Source: an uncultured Chitinophaga sp. (lineage in GTDB: Bacteria > Bacteroidota > Bacteroidia > Chitinophagales > Chitinophagaceae). Taken from it: 64,000 nt of DNA. Below, one piece after another: positions 18,005 to 27,417 of this stretch. The stretch is taken from the NCBI RefSeq assembly GCF_902168175.1, contig NZ_CABHOU010000032.1:1-64000 (forward strand), read 5' to 3'. The notes below the pieces were generated by a model. It did no database searches and was not told the origin of the DNA. It worked only from the letters and a program-made list of their open reading frames with translations. A program made the translations under genes and the position numbers. Each line of letters starts with the position of its first letter. Position 1 is the first letter of the stretch.

Positions 18005-18598
18005 ATGATCGACCCGAAAGACCTCGACGTTTTAAAAGCCGCTGTTCAGCGCTTCGTTTCCCTAACGGACGAAGAGTGGGAGCTGATGTTACCCGCCCTT
18101 GAATACCGTCGCCTGGGCAAAGGAGAAGACTGGATTAGTGAGGGGCAGAAAGAGCTGCACGTCGGCATTGTACTTTCGGGCGATATGCGCCACTACTATA
18201 CCCGTGACGGAGAAGAAAAGACCACTTATTTTTATTTTGAAAATCACCTGGTAAGCTCTTATGTAAGCGCCATTACCGGTAAGCCATCCCTGCTTACAGT
18301 GGAGGCGCTGACCGACAGCCGGCTGCTTGTTTTCACGTATGCGCATCTAAAATCGATGTATGACAAAGTCCCAAAATGGGAGCGGTTCGGTCGCCTGCTG
18401 GCAGAGTATCTCGCTATAGGACTGGAAGAGCGGATGGCAGGTTTGCTAACGACAAGCGCTGAAGAGCGTTACCTGGAATTATTACAGGGTAATAAGCATA
18501 AAATCATCGAGAGAATTCCCCAGCACTATATTGCCAACTATCTAGGCATCACGCCGGTAAGCCTGAGCCGTATCCGCAAACGCCTGCTGGAAAAATAA
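18005..18598 (+). CDS. Crp/Fnr-family transcriptional regulator
   Basis: 197 aa. An N-terminal cyclic-nucleotide-binding-like beta barrel (residues about 25-120; LGKGEDWISEGQKELHVGIVLSGDMRHYY) is followed by a dimer helix. A degenerate Crp HTH lies near the end (HYIANYLGITPVSLSRIRKRL). The arginine expected for cAMP phosphate binding in Crp is not evident, as in most Bacteroidota Crp-like proteins, so the ligand is unknown. It precedes a DUF4260 gene in the same direction by about 70 nt, which may be its target or partner. Confidence 0.85.
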   Translation: MIDPKDLDVLKAAVQRFVSLTDEEWELMLPALEYRRLGKGEDWISEGQKELHVGIVLSGDMRHYYTRDGEEKTTYFYFENHLVSSYVSAITGKPSLLTVEALTDSRLLVFTYAHLKSMYDKVPKWERFGRLLAEYLAIGLEERMAGLLTTSAEERYLELLQGNKHKIIERIPQHYIANYLGITPVSLSRIRKRLLEK

Positions 18599-18670
18599 CC
18601 CTTTCCGGTTTTCTTATCTTTTGTAAACGTTTTCCGGGTGTGCCATGTTCGATCTTTGTGGTATCAAAAA

Positions 18671-19042
18671 ATGATTACCATGAAACATTTGTTACGGGCC
18701 GAAGCAATAGCGCCTTTTATCTTATCTGTAGTATTACTCAATATAATGCCCCTTCATTTTGCCTGGTGGGCGTGGATATTGATATTCCTGGCACCCGACT
18801 TAAGCATGCTGGGCTACCTGTTCGGCAACAAGGCAGGAGCGGTGGTGTATAACGTGTTTCACCATCAGTTGGTTGCCGTGGTGATTTGGGTAGTGGGATT
18901 GTTATTGCATCAACCTTATGTTGAATTTACCGGGTTGGTGTTGTTAGGGCATAGTAGCCTGGACAGGGTAATGGGAATTGGTTTGAAACTGCCGGAAGGT
19001 TTTAGTTTTACGCATTTGGGTGTGGTAGGGAAGAAGGCGTAA
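18671..19042 (+). CDS. DUF4260 family membrane protein
   Basis: About 123 aa from the ATG at 18671; a second ATG at 18680 (MKHLLRAEAIAPF) is equally plausible and gives the usual length of about 120. Three to four hydrophobic helices are visible: ILSVVLLNIMPLHFAWWAWILIFLAPDLSMLGYL (quoted in part: AWWAWILIFLAPDLSMLGYL), VAVVIWVVGLLL, and FTGLVLLGHSSLDRVMGIGL. The conserved LAPDLSMLGY and GHSSLDR blocks are characteristic. Function is unknown. A GATCTTTG box is at 18651-18658, supporting a start after it. Confidence 0.8.
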   Translation: MITMKHLLRAEAIAPFILSVVLLNIMPLHFAWWAWILIFLAPDLSMLGYLFGNKAGAVVYNVFHHQLVAVVIWVVGLLLHQPYVEFTGLVLLGHSSLDRVMGIGLKLPEGFSFTHLGVVGKKA

Positions 19043-19044
19043 CG

Positions 19045-19440
19045 CTACATCTTCCTAAACACCTGCCTCATCGCCTCTGCATCCATCGTCGACATATCCA
19101 CCAGTTTCAATGCCTTCACCATCTTCGCTGTGCCATTTTTATACTTAAGAAAATGGGGCGTTTTCAGATGTGACTCGTAAGCCTGCCTGTCCGCATAAAT
19201 CTCCAGAATTCTCACCTGGTTAGGATGTTCTTTCTGCGTCATCGGTACAATCGCGATCACACCCGGTTCCAGTTTTACCGATGCTGCGGCTTCTTCTTTC
19301 AGCAAGGTTATGTAGGCTTCCGATTGAGTTGCATCTATCTCTATTTCCGCAATCCTGACCATCATGCCGGGTTGCTGGGCGAATGCCAGTAGGGGAAAGA
19401 AGTATGCGATGAGCAGGAAAAATAAGATTTTCATTATCAT
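19045..19440 (-). CDS. Exported antibiotic-biosynthesis-monooxygenase (ABM)-fold protein
   Basis: 131 aa. A signal peptide (MIMKILFFLLIAYFFPLLAFAQ) precedes an ABM domain of about 95 residues: MVRIAEIEIDATQSEAYITL, EPGVIAIVPM and VRILEIYADRQAYESHLKTPHF. The domain is a ferredoxin-like dimer seen in quinol monooxygenases and many proteins of unknown role. The exported form is common in Bacteroidota. Its start lies 5 nt from the stop of the upstream HTH gene on the same strand, so the three genes 20204 to 19045 may be one operon. Confidence 0.8.
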   Translation of the reverse strand: MIMKILFFLLIAYFFPLLAFAQQPGMMVRIAEIEIDATQSEAYITLLKEEAAASVKLEPGVIAIVPMTQKEHPNQVRILEIYADRQAYESHLKTPHFLKYKNGTAKMVKALKLVDMSTMDAEAMRQVFRKM

Positions 19441-19445
19441 GATTA

Positions 19446-19649
19446 TTATTCTTTATATTCTAAAATATCCGCAGGCTGGCACTCCAGCACTTTGCATATT
19501 GCTTCGAGTGTACTAAAACGTATCGCTTTCGCTTTGCCGGTTTTCAAAATCGACAGGTTGGACAATGTCAGACCCACCTTCTCCGAAAGTTCGTTTAACG
19601 ATATTTTTCGTTTCGCCATCATAACATCAAGATTCACAATAATCGGCAT
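19446..19649 (-). CDS. Small XRE-family HTH regulator (YozG type)
   Basis: 67 aa, a single Cro/C1 helix-turn-helix: NLDVMMAKRKISLNELSEKV, GLTLSNLSILKTGKAKAIRF and STLEAICKVLECQPADILEY. This short form is typically encoded beside a DUF2975 membrane protein, and that partner gene ends 3 nt upstream here. The pair resembles a membrane-protein/regulator module in which the membrane partner may restrain the regulator; the mechanism is not established. Confidence 0.88.
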   Translation of the reverse strand: MPIIVNLDVMMAKRKISLNELSEKVGLTLSNLSILKTGKAKAIRFSTLEAICKVLECQPADILEYKE

Positions 19650-19652
19650 GTA

Positions 19653-20204
19653 CTATATAGTTAAATCGTTTTCAGTCTGAATTTCGATTCCTCTTTTAAA
19701 TATCTGTGCGATAATAAACAGGATAACGGCCATCAATAGCCATACATCCGCACCGTCCAATCGCATGGAATGTGCATCTGGCATACTAATTCCCTTACCC
19801 GCTAACCAGGCTGCATACTTAACGCCAGACGATGAGAATAGCCCAATCAGTAATGCCGCATAAGACAGGAGGAGAATCAACTGCCTGATTTTTATACTAA
19901 AAGGCTGGGCAATGTCCAGGTCTTTACTATGCAGGGTATTAATAACCAGGTAGAATAACCAGGCCTTCGTACACAGCACGATGCCGATAATCAAGTTCAC
20001 TACAAAATAATATCCGCGGTCGTATGCAAAGAGCTGCGATAAATCAGCCTGCTGCCACAGATGTTTAACAACATCCGGATTGACAATAGTGAAAATAGCG
20101 TTCACGATAAAAGCACCGGCATCGATAGACAAACCTATGAATATGATCCATGCCAGGACGAGTAATACGTTTAATAATTGCCGGACGGAGAGTTCGAATT
20201 TCAT
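19653..20204 (-). CDS. DUF2975 domain membrane protein
   Basis: 183 aa with four hydrophobic segments: LLNVLLVLAWIIFIGLSIDA, YYFVVNLIIGIVLCTKAWLFYLVI, LILLLSYAALLIGLFSS and VWLLMAVILFIIAQIF. This is the DUF2975 layout, ending in the family-typical FKRGIEIQTENDLTI just before the stop codon. It is coupled to the YozG-like HTH gene downstream (3-nt gap), the standard partner. Function unknown. Confidence 0.85.
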   Translation of the reverse strand: MKFELSVRQLLNVLLVLAWIIFIGLSIDAGAFIVNAIFTIVNPDVVKHLWQQADLSQLFAYDRGYYFVVNLIIGIVLCTKAWLFYLVINTLHSKDLDIAQPFSIKIRQLILLLSYAALLIGLFSSSGVKYAAWLAGKGISMPDAHSMRLDGADVWLLMAVILFIIAQIFKRGIEIQTENDLTI

Positions 20205-20290
20205 AATTATGCATTTTGAGGATAATGCAAAAGTAATAAATATTTATTGATAAACAATAAATAAAAGTTGTTGGTTGATAAATTTGGGGG

Positions 20291-21346
20291 CTATCGCCTA
20301 AACCTCGGACAAACCACCTGTCTCCGCTCACTCTGCCGCAAATTCAAAAAGCCGCGCCACGATAATGTAAACTCTAACCCGCCGCGGTACTGCGACGCTA
20401 CTGAAAGTTTATTGATATTTACATCATAACTCACGCCTACCACAAACTGTCCTACTTCCCACTGCACCACGGGTATGATCGCATCGTTCATGCGGTAAAG
20501 CACACCGCCTGTTAATACGAAGGAGCCATCGGCAAAGAAGTCGCGGCTTAACAACGCACCGGCCTGTATGGCATGGATGCCCACCGGTTTGAAGCGATCG
20601 CCTAATTGCTGGAAGTAATCGCCGTAAAACACGAAGCGGTCGTATTCGCTGAGCGGGGTGGAGAGGCCGGCGTTAAATGCGAACTTGCGGTTGAGGGTAA
20701 TCACGTTGCCATCGAAAAAGCCCACTTTCGGGCGACGGATATGGAACAGGGCAGCGCCTACAAAGTAATCTGTGCCTTCGCTGATGGCGCCGTTGTATGT
20801 GAGGCCGGTGGATAAATCAAAGTAATTAACGCTCGTATTGTTAAACACTTGTTGCGATGCGGGGGCGATGCTGAACGTACCATTGCTGCCGGCCACGAAC
20901 TGGTCGTTGAATTGTAGTTTGGTAGGGTCGAACCGTTGCTGCATTAAGCCACCCATGAAGGCCAGGGAGATATAAGAGTTTTTTTCGCTGCTGAGGGGTA
21001 GGCTGTAATTGATGGCAGGCAGTACCTGTGTGGTGCTGAACTCCGAAGTGCCCGCCATATCGCGCATGACCTGAAGGCCGAAAGTAAAGTTGTCGTCCGT
21101 AGTGATGTTCCCCGGGAGCTTTACTTCTGAGCTGAGGGCGAAGGTGCGGTAAGGTACGGTTACACTTTGCCACTGGTTACGATACGAAGCCGTGAACCGC
21201 AGGTCGCCTTCGAATATACCGGCCAGCGCAGGATTTCTGAGTAATGGCTGATCATAGAACTGCGAAAAACCTACGTCCTGCGAAAGGCAGGGTACTGCCC
21301 GGAGGCAGCAGGTGATAATGAGCAGGATTTTATATACGCGTTGCAT
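20291..21346 (-). CDS. PorP/SprF family type IX secretion outer-membrane protein
   Basis: 351 aa from the ATG at 21346, chosen because it starts a signal peptide (MQRVYKILLIITCCLRAVPC); an upstream Met at 21406 overlaps the end of the adhesin gene. The PorP/SprF hallmark is present directly after cleavage (FSQFYDQPLLRNPALAG, then YRNQWQSV). The rest is amphipathic beta strands of an outer-membrane barrel, including FTFGLQVMRDMAGTSEF and VGVSYDVNINKLS. SprF-like proteins are needed for secretion and attachment of adhesins with type B C-terminal domains. The stop of such an adhesin lies 11 nt upstream, so the two form one operon. Confidence 0.92.
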   Translation of the reverse strand: MQRVYKILLIITCCLRAVPCLSQDVGFSQFYDQPLLRNPALAGIFEGDLRFTASYRNQWQSVTVPYRTFALSSEVKLPGNITTDDNFTFGLQVMRDMAGTSEFSTTQVLPAINYSLPLSSEKNSYISLAFMGGLMQQRFDPTKLQFNDQFVAGSNGTFSIAPASQQVFNNTSVNYFDLSTGLTYNGAISEGTDYFVGAALFHIRRPKVGFFDGNVITLNRKFAFNAGLSTPLSEYDRFVFYGDYFQQLGDRFKPVGIHAIQAGALLSRDFFADGSFVLTGGVLYRMNDAIIPVVQWEVGQFVVGVSYDVNINKLSVASQYRGGLEFTLSWRGFLNLRQSERRQVVCPRFRR

Positions 21347-21356
21347 AATGTCTTGT

Positions 21357-24300
21357 TTAAAAAAGTGTAACATTCCCTTTGTACGAATACGGTACGCCGT
21401 TTTCACAAACCACTTCTACCGTATACACATATACACCCACATCCGCTTTTCGTCCTTTTATCATACCGTCCCAACCGAACTGCGGACTATTTGGCGGGAA
21501 GTTCGTTCGCTCGTACATCAGTTGTCCCCAGCGGTTAAATACGCGGAATGATTTGATAGCATTGATGCCCGATGCCCGTACCATCAATATCCTGTTTTCC
21601 GGCACATTGCCATTAGGTGCAAAGGCATTCGGAATAAATACCTGGGTGTTGTTACAGAATACCCGGATGCAGATATCATCGCTGGCACTGCAACCAAATA
21701 CGTTTGTTACCTGAACATTGTAACAGATGTTATTTTTCGCCGTAGCGATGGGTGTAGCGCAGATGGCATCGTTGCATTCCAGGTCTTTCATAGGCGTCCA
21801 TGTATACCGTTCGATGGGCAGTACGCCAGGGGCGGAGCTATTCATGATCTGCGGTGCGAGTGGGATGCGTACACCTGTAGCTACTGTTATAGTATCCTGC
21901 GCGAATCTCACAACCGGGTAGTCGCCAATTCTTATGGTGGTATCGGTAGACATGCTGCAGCCTGTTTGTGGCGAGGTAACGGTGATGGTGTATATACCCG
22001 CATCACGTAAGCTTACCGGGTTGATGACCGCATTGGCCGCGCGTACAGGGAAACCGGCTGCCGGGCCTCTCCATTCATAAGTAAGTGAATTATTACCGCC
22101 GATGGAGCTGAAAGCCTGTAAAGTAAGTGCTTCTCCCACGCAAAGCGGCGAACGGGTAACAATGCTGGGTTTCGTTGGCCCCTGTATAACAGTAAGTTGG
22201 AAGCTGGCGGGCAGGGAGATGCAATTGTTCTGCATCGCGTACACTACGTAAGTGCCGGTGTGCGACATCGACGCTGTCGGGAAATTAACCACGGTATTAC
22301 GTACTGTATCCGCATACGGGCCGAATGCCGGGCCAGCCCATACATAATCAATGGGGCCTGCCTGTTCGCTGGTTGCAGTAAGCGCGGTTAACCGTAATGG
22401 ATTACCCGTGCATACCGGTGGGTTATAACCCGCCGTAGGTGCAGCGGGAGGCGAGGGGTCGCGTAAAATAAATACATCCGGTAACACCTGCGAAATACAT
22501 CCACCACTGGTTTCTACGGCAAAGTTACTGTAGGTGCCTGCGGTGAGCGGCAGGATTATTTGTCCGGCTGCAGTGGTGGTACCACTGAACGTATACGGCA
22601 GGCCGAACTTTTGGTAATGTACAGTTACAGGAAGCTGCGGTACAAAGTTGTTACTGAGGTCTGTTACGTTCAGCGTAATACTGCCCGAGGGCACACCGCA
22701 GGTGGTAGGGTTTTGATAAGCCGAACCAATGATTTTTAAAGTAGGATGTACGATGGCACTGATCCTGCTTCTTATACTCTCGCAATTGTCGGCTGTTACA
22801 TGGCTTACATAGTAGGTATACGTTCCCGAAATGGCGGTATTAACTACCGGCGCTGCGGCTAAGGGTTGTTGATTTTGATCGAACCAGCGTATCGTCATGC
22901 CAGGGAGTGGTGTTACCTGTAATGTTTGCGGTGGCACATCCATACAAAAGTTAGCCGTGCTGGTTACGGGTGCAGGTACCACAGGGCGTACCAGTAGTGT
23001 AATGGTAACAGGGGCTCCCGCGCAACTGATGGGCGTGGGGTTCACCGGCGTTACCCGTACCGATACGGTTTGATTGGTGACGGTAGTATTGGTAAAAGAT
23101 AAAGTAGCAGAAGAAGTGCCGCCTGGCGCCGAAATACTGCCGTTAACCCCCGGAGGTAACGGCGCGGTCAACGACCATGTATATGTAGTTCCGGGCACGG
23201 TAGAAGCGGCAACGTAAGTAGCGCTGCCTCCGGAACAAATGGCCTGGTTGGGCTGTGCAAAACTGATGACAGGACTTTCCACGATCTGTACGGTAGCCGC
23301 AGTCGTGAAGCTGGGGCAGGGTGTGCTGGCTGCTATGTTGTATGTCACCGTATAAATGCCGGGCGTACTGGCGGCAGGATTAATAGCACCGGTAGTAGCA
23401 TTGATGGATAACCCTGGTGCGGCTGAGAAAACGCCGCCGGCAGATCCGGTAAGTGTAACTGCCTGCGGTGTATTAATGGCGCCACAATAAGGCGAACCGG
23501 GGTAATTGATAGTAGCCGTTGGCGCTGCTGTAACGGTTACGGTAGTACTGGCCACATAGTTCGCACAACCGCCCGTACCTGGTGCCGTATACCGGATGGT
23601 GTATACACCGGGCGTAGCACCCGCGGGTGCTATGTCACCTGTTGTTGTATTAATGGGTAATCCTGCAGGCGTTACAGCGAAGGTGCCGCCGGTAGTGCCG
23701 GTTAATACAACCGGCACAGGTGCATTGGGCGTAGTCGCGGTGTTAGCTACATTGCAAAGTATAGCAGGTGTATAACTGATCGTGGCGGTTGGTGCCGCTG
23801 TAATCGTTACAGATGTTGAAGTGTTAAAACCAGGACAAGGCCCTGCAGCAGCAATATCATAGTTAACCGTATAAGTGCCGGGCGTGCTGCTGCCTGGCGT
23901 AATTGCACCGGTAGACGGGTTGATAGTGAGGCCGGTCGTAGCGCTGTATACACCGCCACTGCTGCCACTAAGCGTCACAGGTGTGATCGCATCATTGGAG
24001 CAAATGGCAGGATAGCTGATCGTTGCTGTCGGCGCACCATTTACGGTAACATTTGCAGACGCTACGTAATTGGCGCACGGACCGGTGCCTGGTGCTGTAT
24101 ACCGGATGGTGTATGTGCCGGGCGTTGCGCCTGCAGGTGTTATTTCGCCGGTGCCAGGGTTTACTGACAAGCCAACGGGCGTTACGGTGAAGGTGCCGCC
24201 AGGAGTGCCGGTAAGTACTACTGCAACAGGAGCATTGGCTACATTACAAAGTATAGAAGGCGTGTAACTGATGGTCGCGGTGGGCGCAGGCGTTATCGTT

Positions 24301-27203
24301 ACAGAGGCTGTTGTATTAAACCCGGGACAAGGTCCTGCCGCTGCGATGTCGTAAGTAACGGTGTAGGTGCCAGGTGTACTGCTGCCGGGCGTAATGGCGC
24401 CTGTGGCCGAATTGATGGTAAGGCCGGGTGTGGAGCTATATACACCGCCGGAACTGCCTGTACGCGATACGGACGTCACTCCATCATTTGAACAAATGGC
24501 CGGGTAGCTGATCGCAGCTACAGGCGCACCGTTCACGGTAACATTAAAGGATGTAACATAATTAGCACAAGGCGCGCTTCCGGGCGCTGTATAACTGATG
24601 GTGTATACACCGGGCGTAGCGCCTGCGGGCGTAATCAATCCCGTAGTGGCATCTACCTGCAAGCCGGTTGCTGGTTGCACGGTATACTGCCCGCCCGTAG
24701 TACCTGTTTGCGTAACGACAACTGGCGGGTTGGGATGTGCCGGTATATCGGATGCGTTACACAACACGCTTAATGGATAACTGATCGTCGCAGTAGGAGC
24801 TGCTGTAATGGTTAAAGTAGCAGTAGTCGAAAAACCCGGACAAGGTGGTGCGGCGGCAATCGTGTAAGTGACGATATAGGTACCTGGTGTACTGCTGCCC
24901 GGCGTAATCACCCCGCTGACCGCATCGATGGTTAAACCGGCAGGAGCGCTGTAAGTACCCCCGGCCGATCCCGTACGGATAACCGGTGTTGGATTGCCTG
25001 AAGTACACAAATCCGGGTAACTGATGGTCGCCGTTGGTGTGCCATTTACGGTAACGGTAGCGGAAGTATTGTATAAAGCACAACCACCCGCAGCGGGAAT
25101 ACGATAGTTGATGGTGTATACACCGGCAGTTGCGCCGGCAGGGGCGATTGTGCCGTCTGTGGCAATGGTCATACCGCCGGGACTGATACTAAATGTTCCA
25201 CCGGTAGTGCCGCTAAGCGTTACCGGTACAACGGGTGTTGTCGCGATATTACAAAGCAGGTTAGGCGCATAACTAATGTTGGCGTTAGGCGCAGCCGTCA
25301 CAATCACTTCAATGGGCGAACGGGGACTTTCACCACACCCCGTTGCCTGGCTCACATACCAAGTGGTTGTACCCGGTGTGCCGGTAGGTGGTACGGGCGC
25401 AGTAGGGGAACCACTGCCACCTATGGCGGCAGTGTACCATAACAGCCCGGTACCGGGTGCAGTTAAAGGAATAGCTGTAGCAAACTGGCAATAATTAATG
25501 GGAGTTACCACTACAGGCGCTACGGGCAGGGGACTCACGGTTACCCTTATCAATGCTCTCGGTCCCTCGCAACCGTTAACGGTCTGACTTACGTAATAAT
25601 CTGTGTTACCCGTTGCTGCGGTTGATGGTGTAGGCGCGGTAGCATCACCGGTGCCGCCGGTAGCTGTCGTATACCATAGTAATCCGCTGCCTGTAGCGGT
25701 AAGCGGTGTTGCAGCCTGGTTTAAACAAAGCATCACCGGACTGGTAACTCCAGGTGCAGGTGTTGCCGGGTGAGTGGTGACGGGCAAAGGTGTTCGCACA
25801 CTTTCACACTGGCCTGGTAAAGTTTGTGTTACGTAATAATTTACAACGCCTGGTGTATTTGTACTAGGAGTCGGAGCTGTTGGGCTGCCTGCACCGCCGG
25901 TGGCCGAAGTATACCAGCGTAGGGCAGTGCCGGTGGCGGTTAGCTGTGCGGCTGTTGCATTCAGACAATAAGCTACAGGGGTAACTGCAGGTGGCGGCGA
26001 TTGCGGTTGCACTACGATCTGCCTGGTAATAACATCGGTGCCGCAACCTGTATTGCCGGCGGTTAATGTAACATTGTAAGTAGCGGCGGTGGCATATGTG
26101 TGGCAGGGTGGAGTTATACCATTATATGTAGTACCGTCGCCTAAATCCCAGGTATAAGTAGTAGCTGTATTACAGTTGTTACCGGTGTAACCGGCCACGG
26201 TGGTGTTGTTGAAGCAAACCTGTCCGGTTATACAGGGCTGTGTTGGCGTAAACGTAAAGTTCGCCGCTGGCTTCCTTCGAATGAGAATCTGGTTGAGTGT
26301 ATAGGTGGTGGTAAAACAACCATTGATCGCGCGTAAAGTAGCGGTAAAGTCGGTAGCAGGACAGGAAGAGGTACTGTATGTATGCGATAAAAGGTAATCT
26401 GTGTTTGTCGCGTTTAAAGGATGGGGAAGCACAACCCTTGGTGTACCATCTCCGAAGTCTATTTCGTAACGGGTGCCAGGCGAGTTGGTAAACCAGTTGC
26501 CTATCCTGAACTGCACTGGCGCTGGCGCACAAAGTCCTGTTGTAGAGGAGGTAGTGGTAAAACTAGCCAATGGGTTAGATCCATTGTAGAACTGGATGTT
26601 CCTTGTAACAGTACAACCATTGGCAGGAGTAATGGTCACGGTAATATTAAAGTATCCCTGTGCATTGTATGTATGCGATTGCAATGCGCCGTTAGGCCAG
26701 TCGGTAGCAGTAAAGTTACCGCTGCCATCTCCCCAGTCAATAGTGTACTGGTTGCCTGAGCCGCTTACTTGTGATGAATTGGATACGTTCAGCGTATAGC
26801 TGGCTACACTGTTACAATTGGAAAAACCCTGCCCGCTCTGGTCATCTAAATCGGGTCTTGGACTGGGAATTACCGTTAATGCAGTAGCACTGGTAACATT
26901 GCCCTGGGCTGTTTCTACCCTTATTACTCCGGATGCGTCGTTAACGCCTACAGTAGCAATAATTTCTCCGGCATTACTTACAGAAAAGGCGACAGTTTGC
27001 CCGTTGATCGCTACCCTGGTAACGTTAGTGAAATCGCTGCCTGAAATGGTTACGTTTCTTCCCTGACACACGGTTGTCGGGGAAAAAGAACTGATGGCAG
27101 GGGCCTGACTAAAACAAGGGGCGGGGAACAGGAACATACACACTACAATCGCTACCACACTTCCATGGATCCACCGGTGAATGCTTTTTTGCAAAGACGG
27201 CAT
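21357..27203 (-). CDS. Giant repeat adhesin with type B type-IX sorting domain
   Basis: 1948 aa with a signal peptide (cleavage about ...PAPCFSQ). Domains in order: IPT/TIG (about 34-113); three PKD-like domains (about 118-400; TIDWGDGSGNFTA, YEIDFGDGTPR, YTWDLGDGTTYNG); three Ig-like repeats of the LRWYTSATGG / LLWYTTATGG type (about 400-630); an eight-unit alternating repeat array (about 634-1309); further PKD/Ig-like units; and a C-terminal gliding-type domain of about 95 residues (VFIPNAFAPNGN, FRVFNRWGQLMYER, WDGMIKGRKADVGVYVY). The last is the CHU_C/type B signal for type IX secretion and cell-surface attachment. It is paired with the SprF-like gene downstream. Likely role: surface adhesion or gliding. 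Threonine, proline and glycine are heavily enriched. Confidence 0.9.
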   Translation of the reverse strand: MPSLQKSIHRWIHGSVVAIVVCMFLFPAPCFSQAPAISSFSPTTVCQGRNVTISGSDFTNVTRVAINGQTVAFSVSNAGEIIATVGVNDASGVIRVETAQGNVTSATALTVIPSPRPDLDDQSGQGFSNCNSVASYTLNVSNSSQVSGSGNQYTIDWGDGSGNFTATDWPNGALQSHTYNAQGYFNITVTITPANGCTVTRNIQFYNGSNPLASFTTTSSTTGLCAPAPVQFRIGNWFTNSPGTRYEIDFGDGTPRVVLPHPLNATNTDYLLSHTYSTSSCPATDFTATLRAINGCFTTTYTLNQILIRRKPAANFTFTPTQPCITGQVCFNNTTVAGYTGNNCNTATTYTWDLGDGTTYNGITPPCHTYATAATYNVTLTAGNTGCGTDVITRQIVVQPQSPPPAVTPVAYCLNATAAQLTATGTALRWYTSATGGAGSPTAPTPSTNTPGVVNYYVTQTLPGQCESVRTPLPVTTHPATPAPGVTSPVMLCLNQAATPLTATGSGLLWYTTATGGTGDATAPTPSTAATGNTDYYVSQTVNGCEGPRALIRVTVSPLPVAPVVVTPINYCQFATAIPLTAPGTGLLWYTAAIGGSGSPTAPVPPTGTPGTTTWYVSQATGCGESPRSPIEVIVTAAPNANISYAPNLLCNIATTPVVPVTLSGTTGGTFSISPGGMTIATDGTIAPAGATAGVYTINYRIPAAGGCALYNTSATVTVNGTPTATISYPDLCTSGNPTPVIRTGSAGGTYSAPAGLTIDAVSGVITPGSSTPGTYIVTYTIAAAPPCPGFSTTATLTITAAPTATISYPLSVLCNASDIPAHPNPPVVVTQTGTTGGQYTVQPATGLQVDATTGLITPAGATPGVYTISYTAPGSAPCANYVTSFNVTVNGAPVAAISYPAICSNDGVTSVSRTGSSGGVYSSTPGLTINSATGAITPGSSTPGTYTVTYDIAAAGPCPGFNTTASVTITPAPTATISYTPSILCNVANAPVAVVLTGTPGGTFTVTPVGLSVNPGTGEITPAGATPGTYTIRYTAPGTGPCANYVASANVTVNGAPTATISYPAICSNDAITPVTLSGSSGGVYSATTGLTINPSTGAITPGSSTPGTYTVNYDIAAAGPCPGFNTSTSVTITAAPTATISYTPAILCNVANTATTPNAPVPVVLTGTTGGTFAVTPAGLPINTTTGDIAPAGATPGVYTIRYTAPGTGGCANYVASTTVTVTAAPTATINYPGSPYCGAINTPQAVTLTGSAGGVFSAAPGLSINATTGAINPAASTPGIYTVTYNIAASTPCPSFTTAATVQIVESPVISFAQPNQAICSGGSATYVAASTVPGTTYTWSLTAPLPPGVNGSISAPGGTSSATLSFTNTTVTNQTVSVRVTPVNPTPISCAGAPVTITLLVRPVVPAPVTSTANFCMDVPPQTLQVTPLPGMTIRWFDQNQQPLAAAPVVNTAISGTYTYYVSHVTADNCESIRSRISAIVHPTLKIIGSAYQNPTTCGVPSGSITLNVTDLSNNFVPQLPVTVHYQKFGLPYTFSGTTTAAGQIILPLTAGTYSNFAVETSGGCISQVLPDVFILRDPSPPAAPTAGYNPPVCTGNPLRLTALTATSEQAGPIDYVWAGPAFGPYADTVRNTVVNFPTASMSHTGTYVVYAMQNNCISLPASFQLTVIQGPTKPSIVTRSPLCVGEALTLQAFSSIGGNNSLTYEWRGPAAGFPVRAANAVINPVSLRDAGIYTITVTSPQTGCSMSTDTTIRIGDYPVVRFAQDTITVATGVRIPLAPQIMNSSAPGVLPIERYTWTPMKDLECNDAICATPIATAKNNICYNVQVTNVFGCSASDDICIRVFCNNTQVFIPNAFAPNGNVPENRILMVRASGINAIKSFRVFNRWGQLMYERTNFPPNSPQFGWDGMIKGRKADVGVYVYTVEVVCENGVPYSYKGNVTLF
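23276..25300 (-). repeat. Alternating A/B protein-coding repeat array inside the adhesin
   Basis: Eight units of about 75-92 codons. Each starts with a variant of APTATISY and carries G-[TS]-[TS/A]-GG-x-[FY] in the middle and [AG][AS][ST]-[PA]-G-x-Y-x-[IV]-x-Y near its end. Units alternate between an A type (ILCNVAN...; ...CANYVAS) and a B type (AICSND...; ...CPGFNT), giving four A-B pairs of about 160-170 residues (about 500 bp). Each unit keeps two Cys, one near each end. Confidence 0.85.
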
Positions 27204-27404
27204 ATTATATTCGGTTAGGGAGTCTAACAGTCTGGAGTTGAGACGAGGTACAATTATACGATAATTATCCCAATGGGTGGGCAGTGAAGGGGCAGGAGGA
27301 TACTGAACGGGATACGAACAACGGCCGTCCGGGGCCTTTCAACCGGGTATTTTTGACGTTCCCGGTCTATAATATACGATTCACCCAAAATGCAGCTTGT
27401 TTCG

Positions 27405-27412
27405 TATATTTA
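27405..27412 (+). promoter_or_regulatory. -7-like box immediately before the DUF6660-like gene
   Basis: TATATTTA, near the TAnnTTTG consensus, ends 5 nt before the ATG at 27418. If used, the mRNA would be leaderless or nearly so. Confidence 0.35.
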
Positions 27413-27417
27413 ACGCC

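Noticed and set aside
23276..25300. Regularly spaced repeats that could suggest a CRISPR-like or satellite array
   Set aside because: They are in-frame coding repeats of about 225-275 bp within the adhesin and are diverged, with no short identical repeat plus unique spacer pattern.
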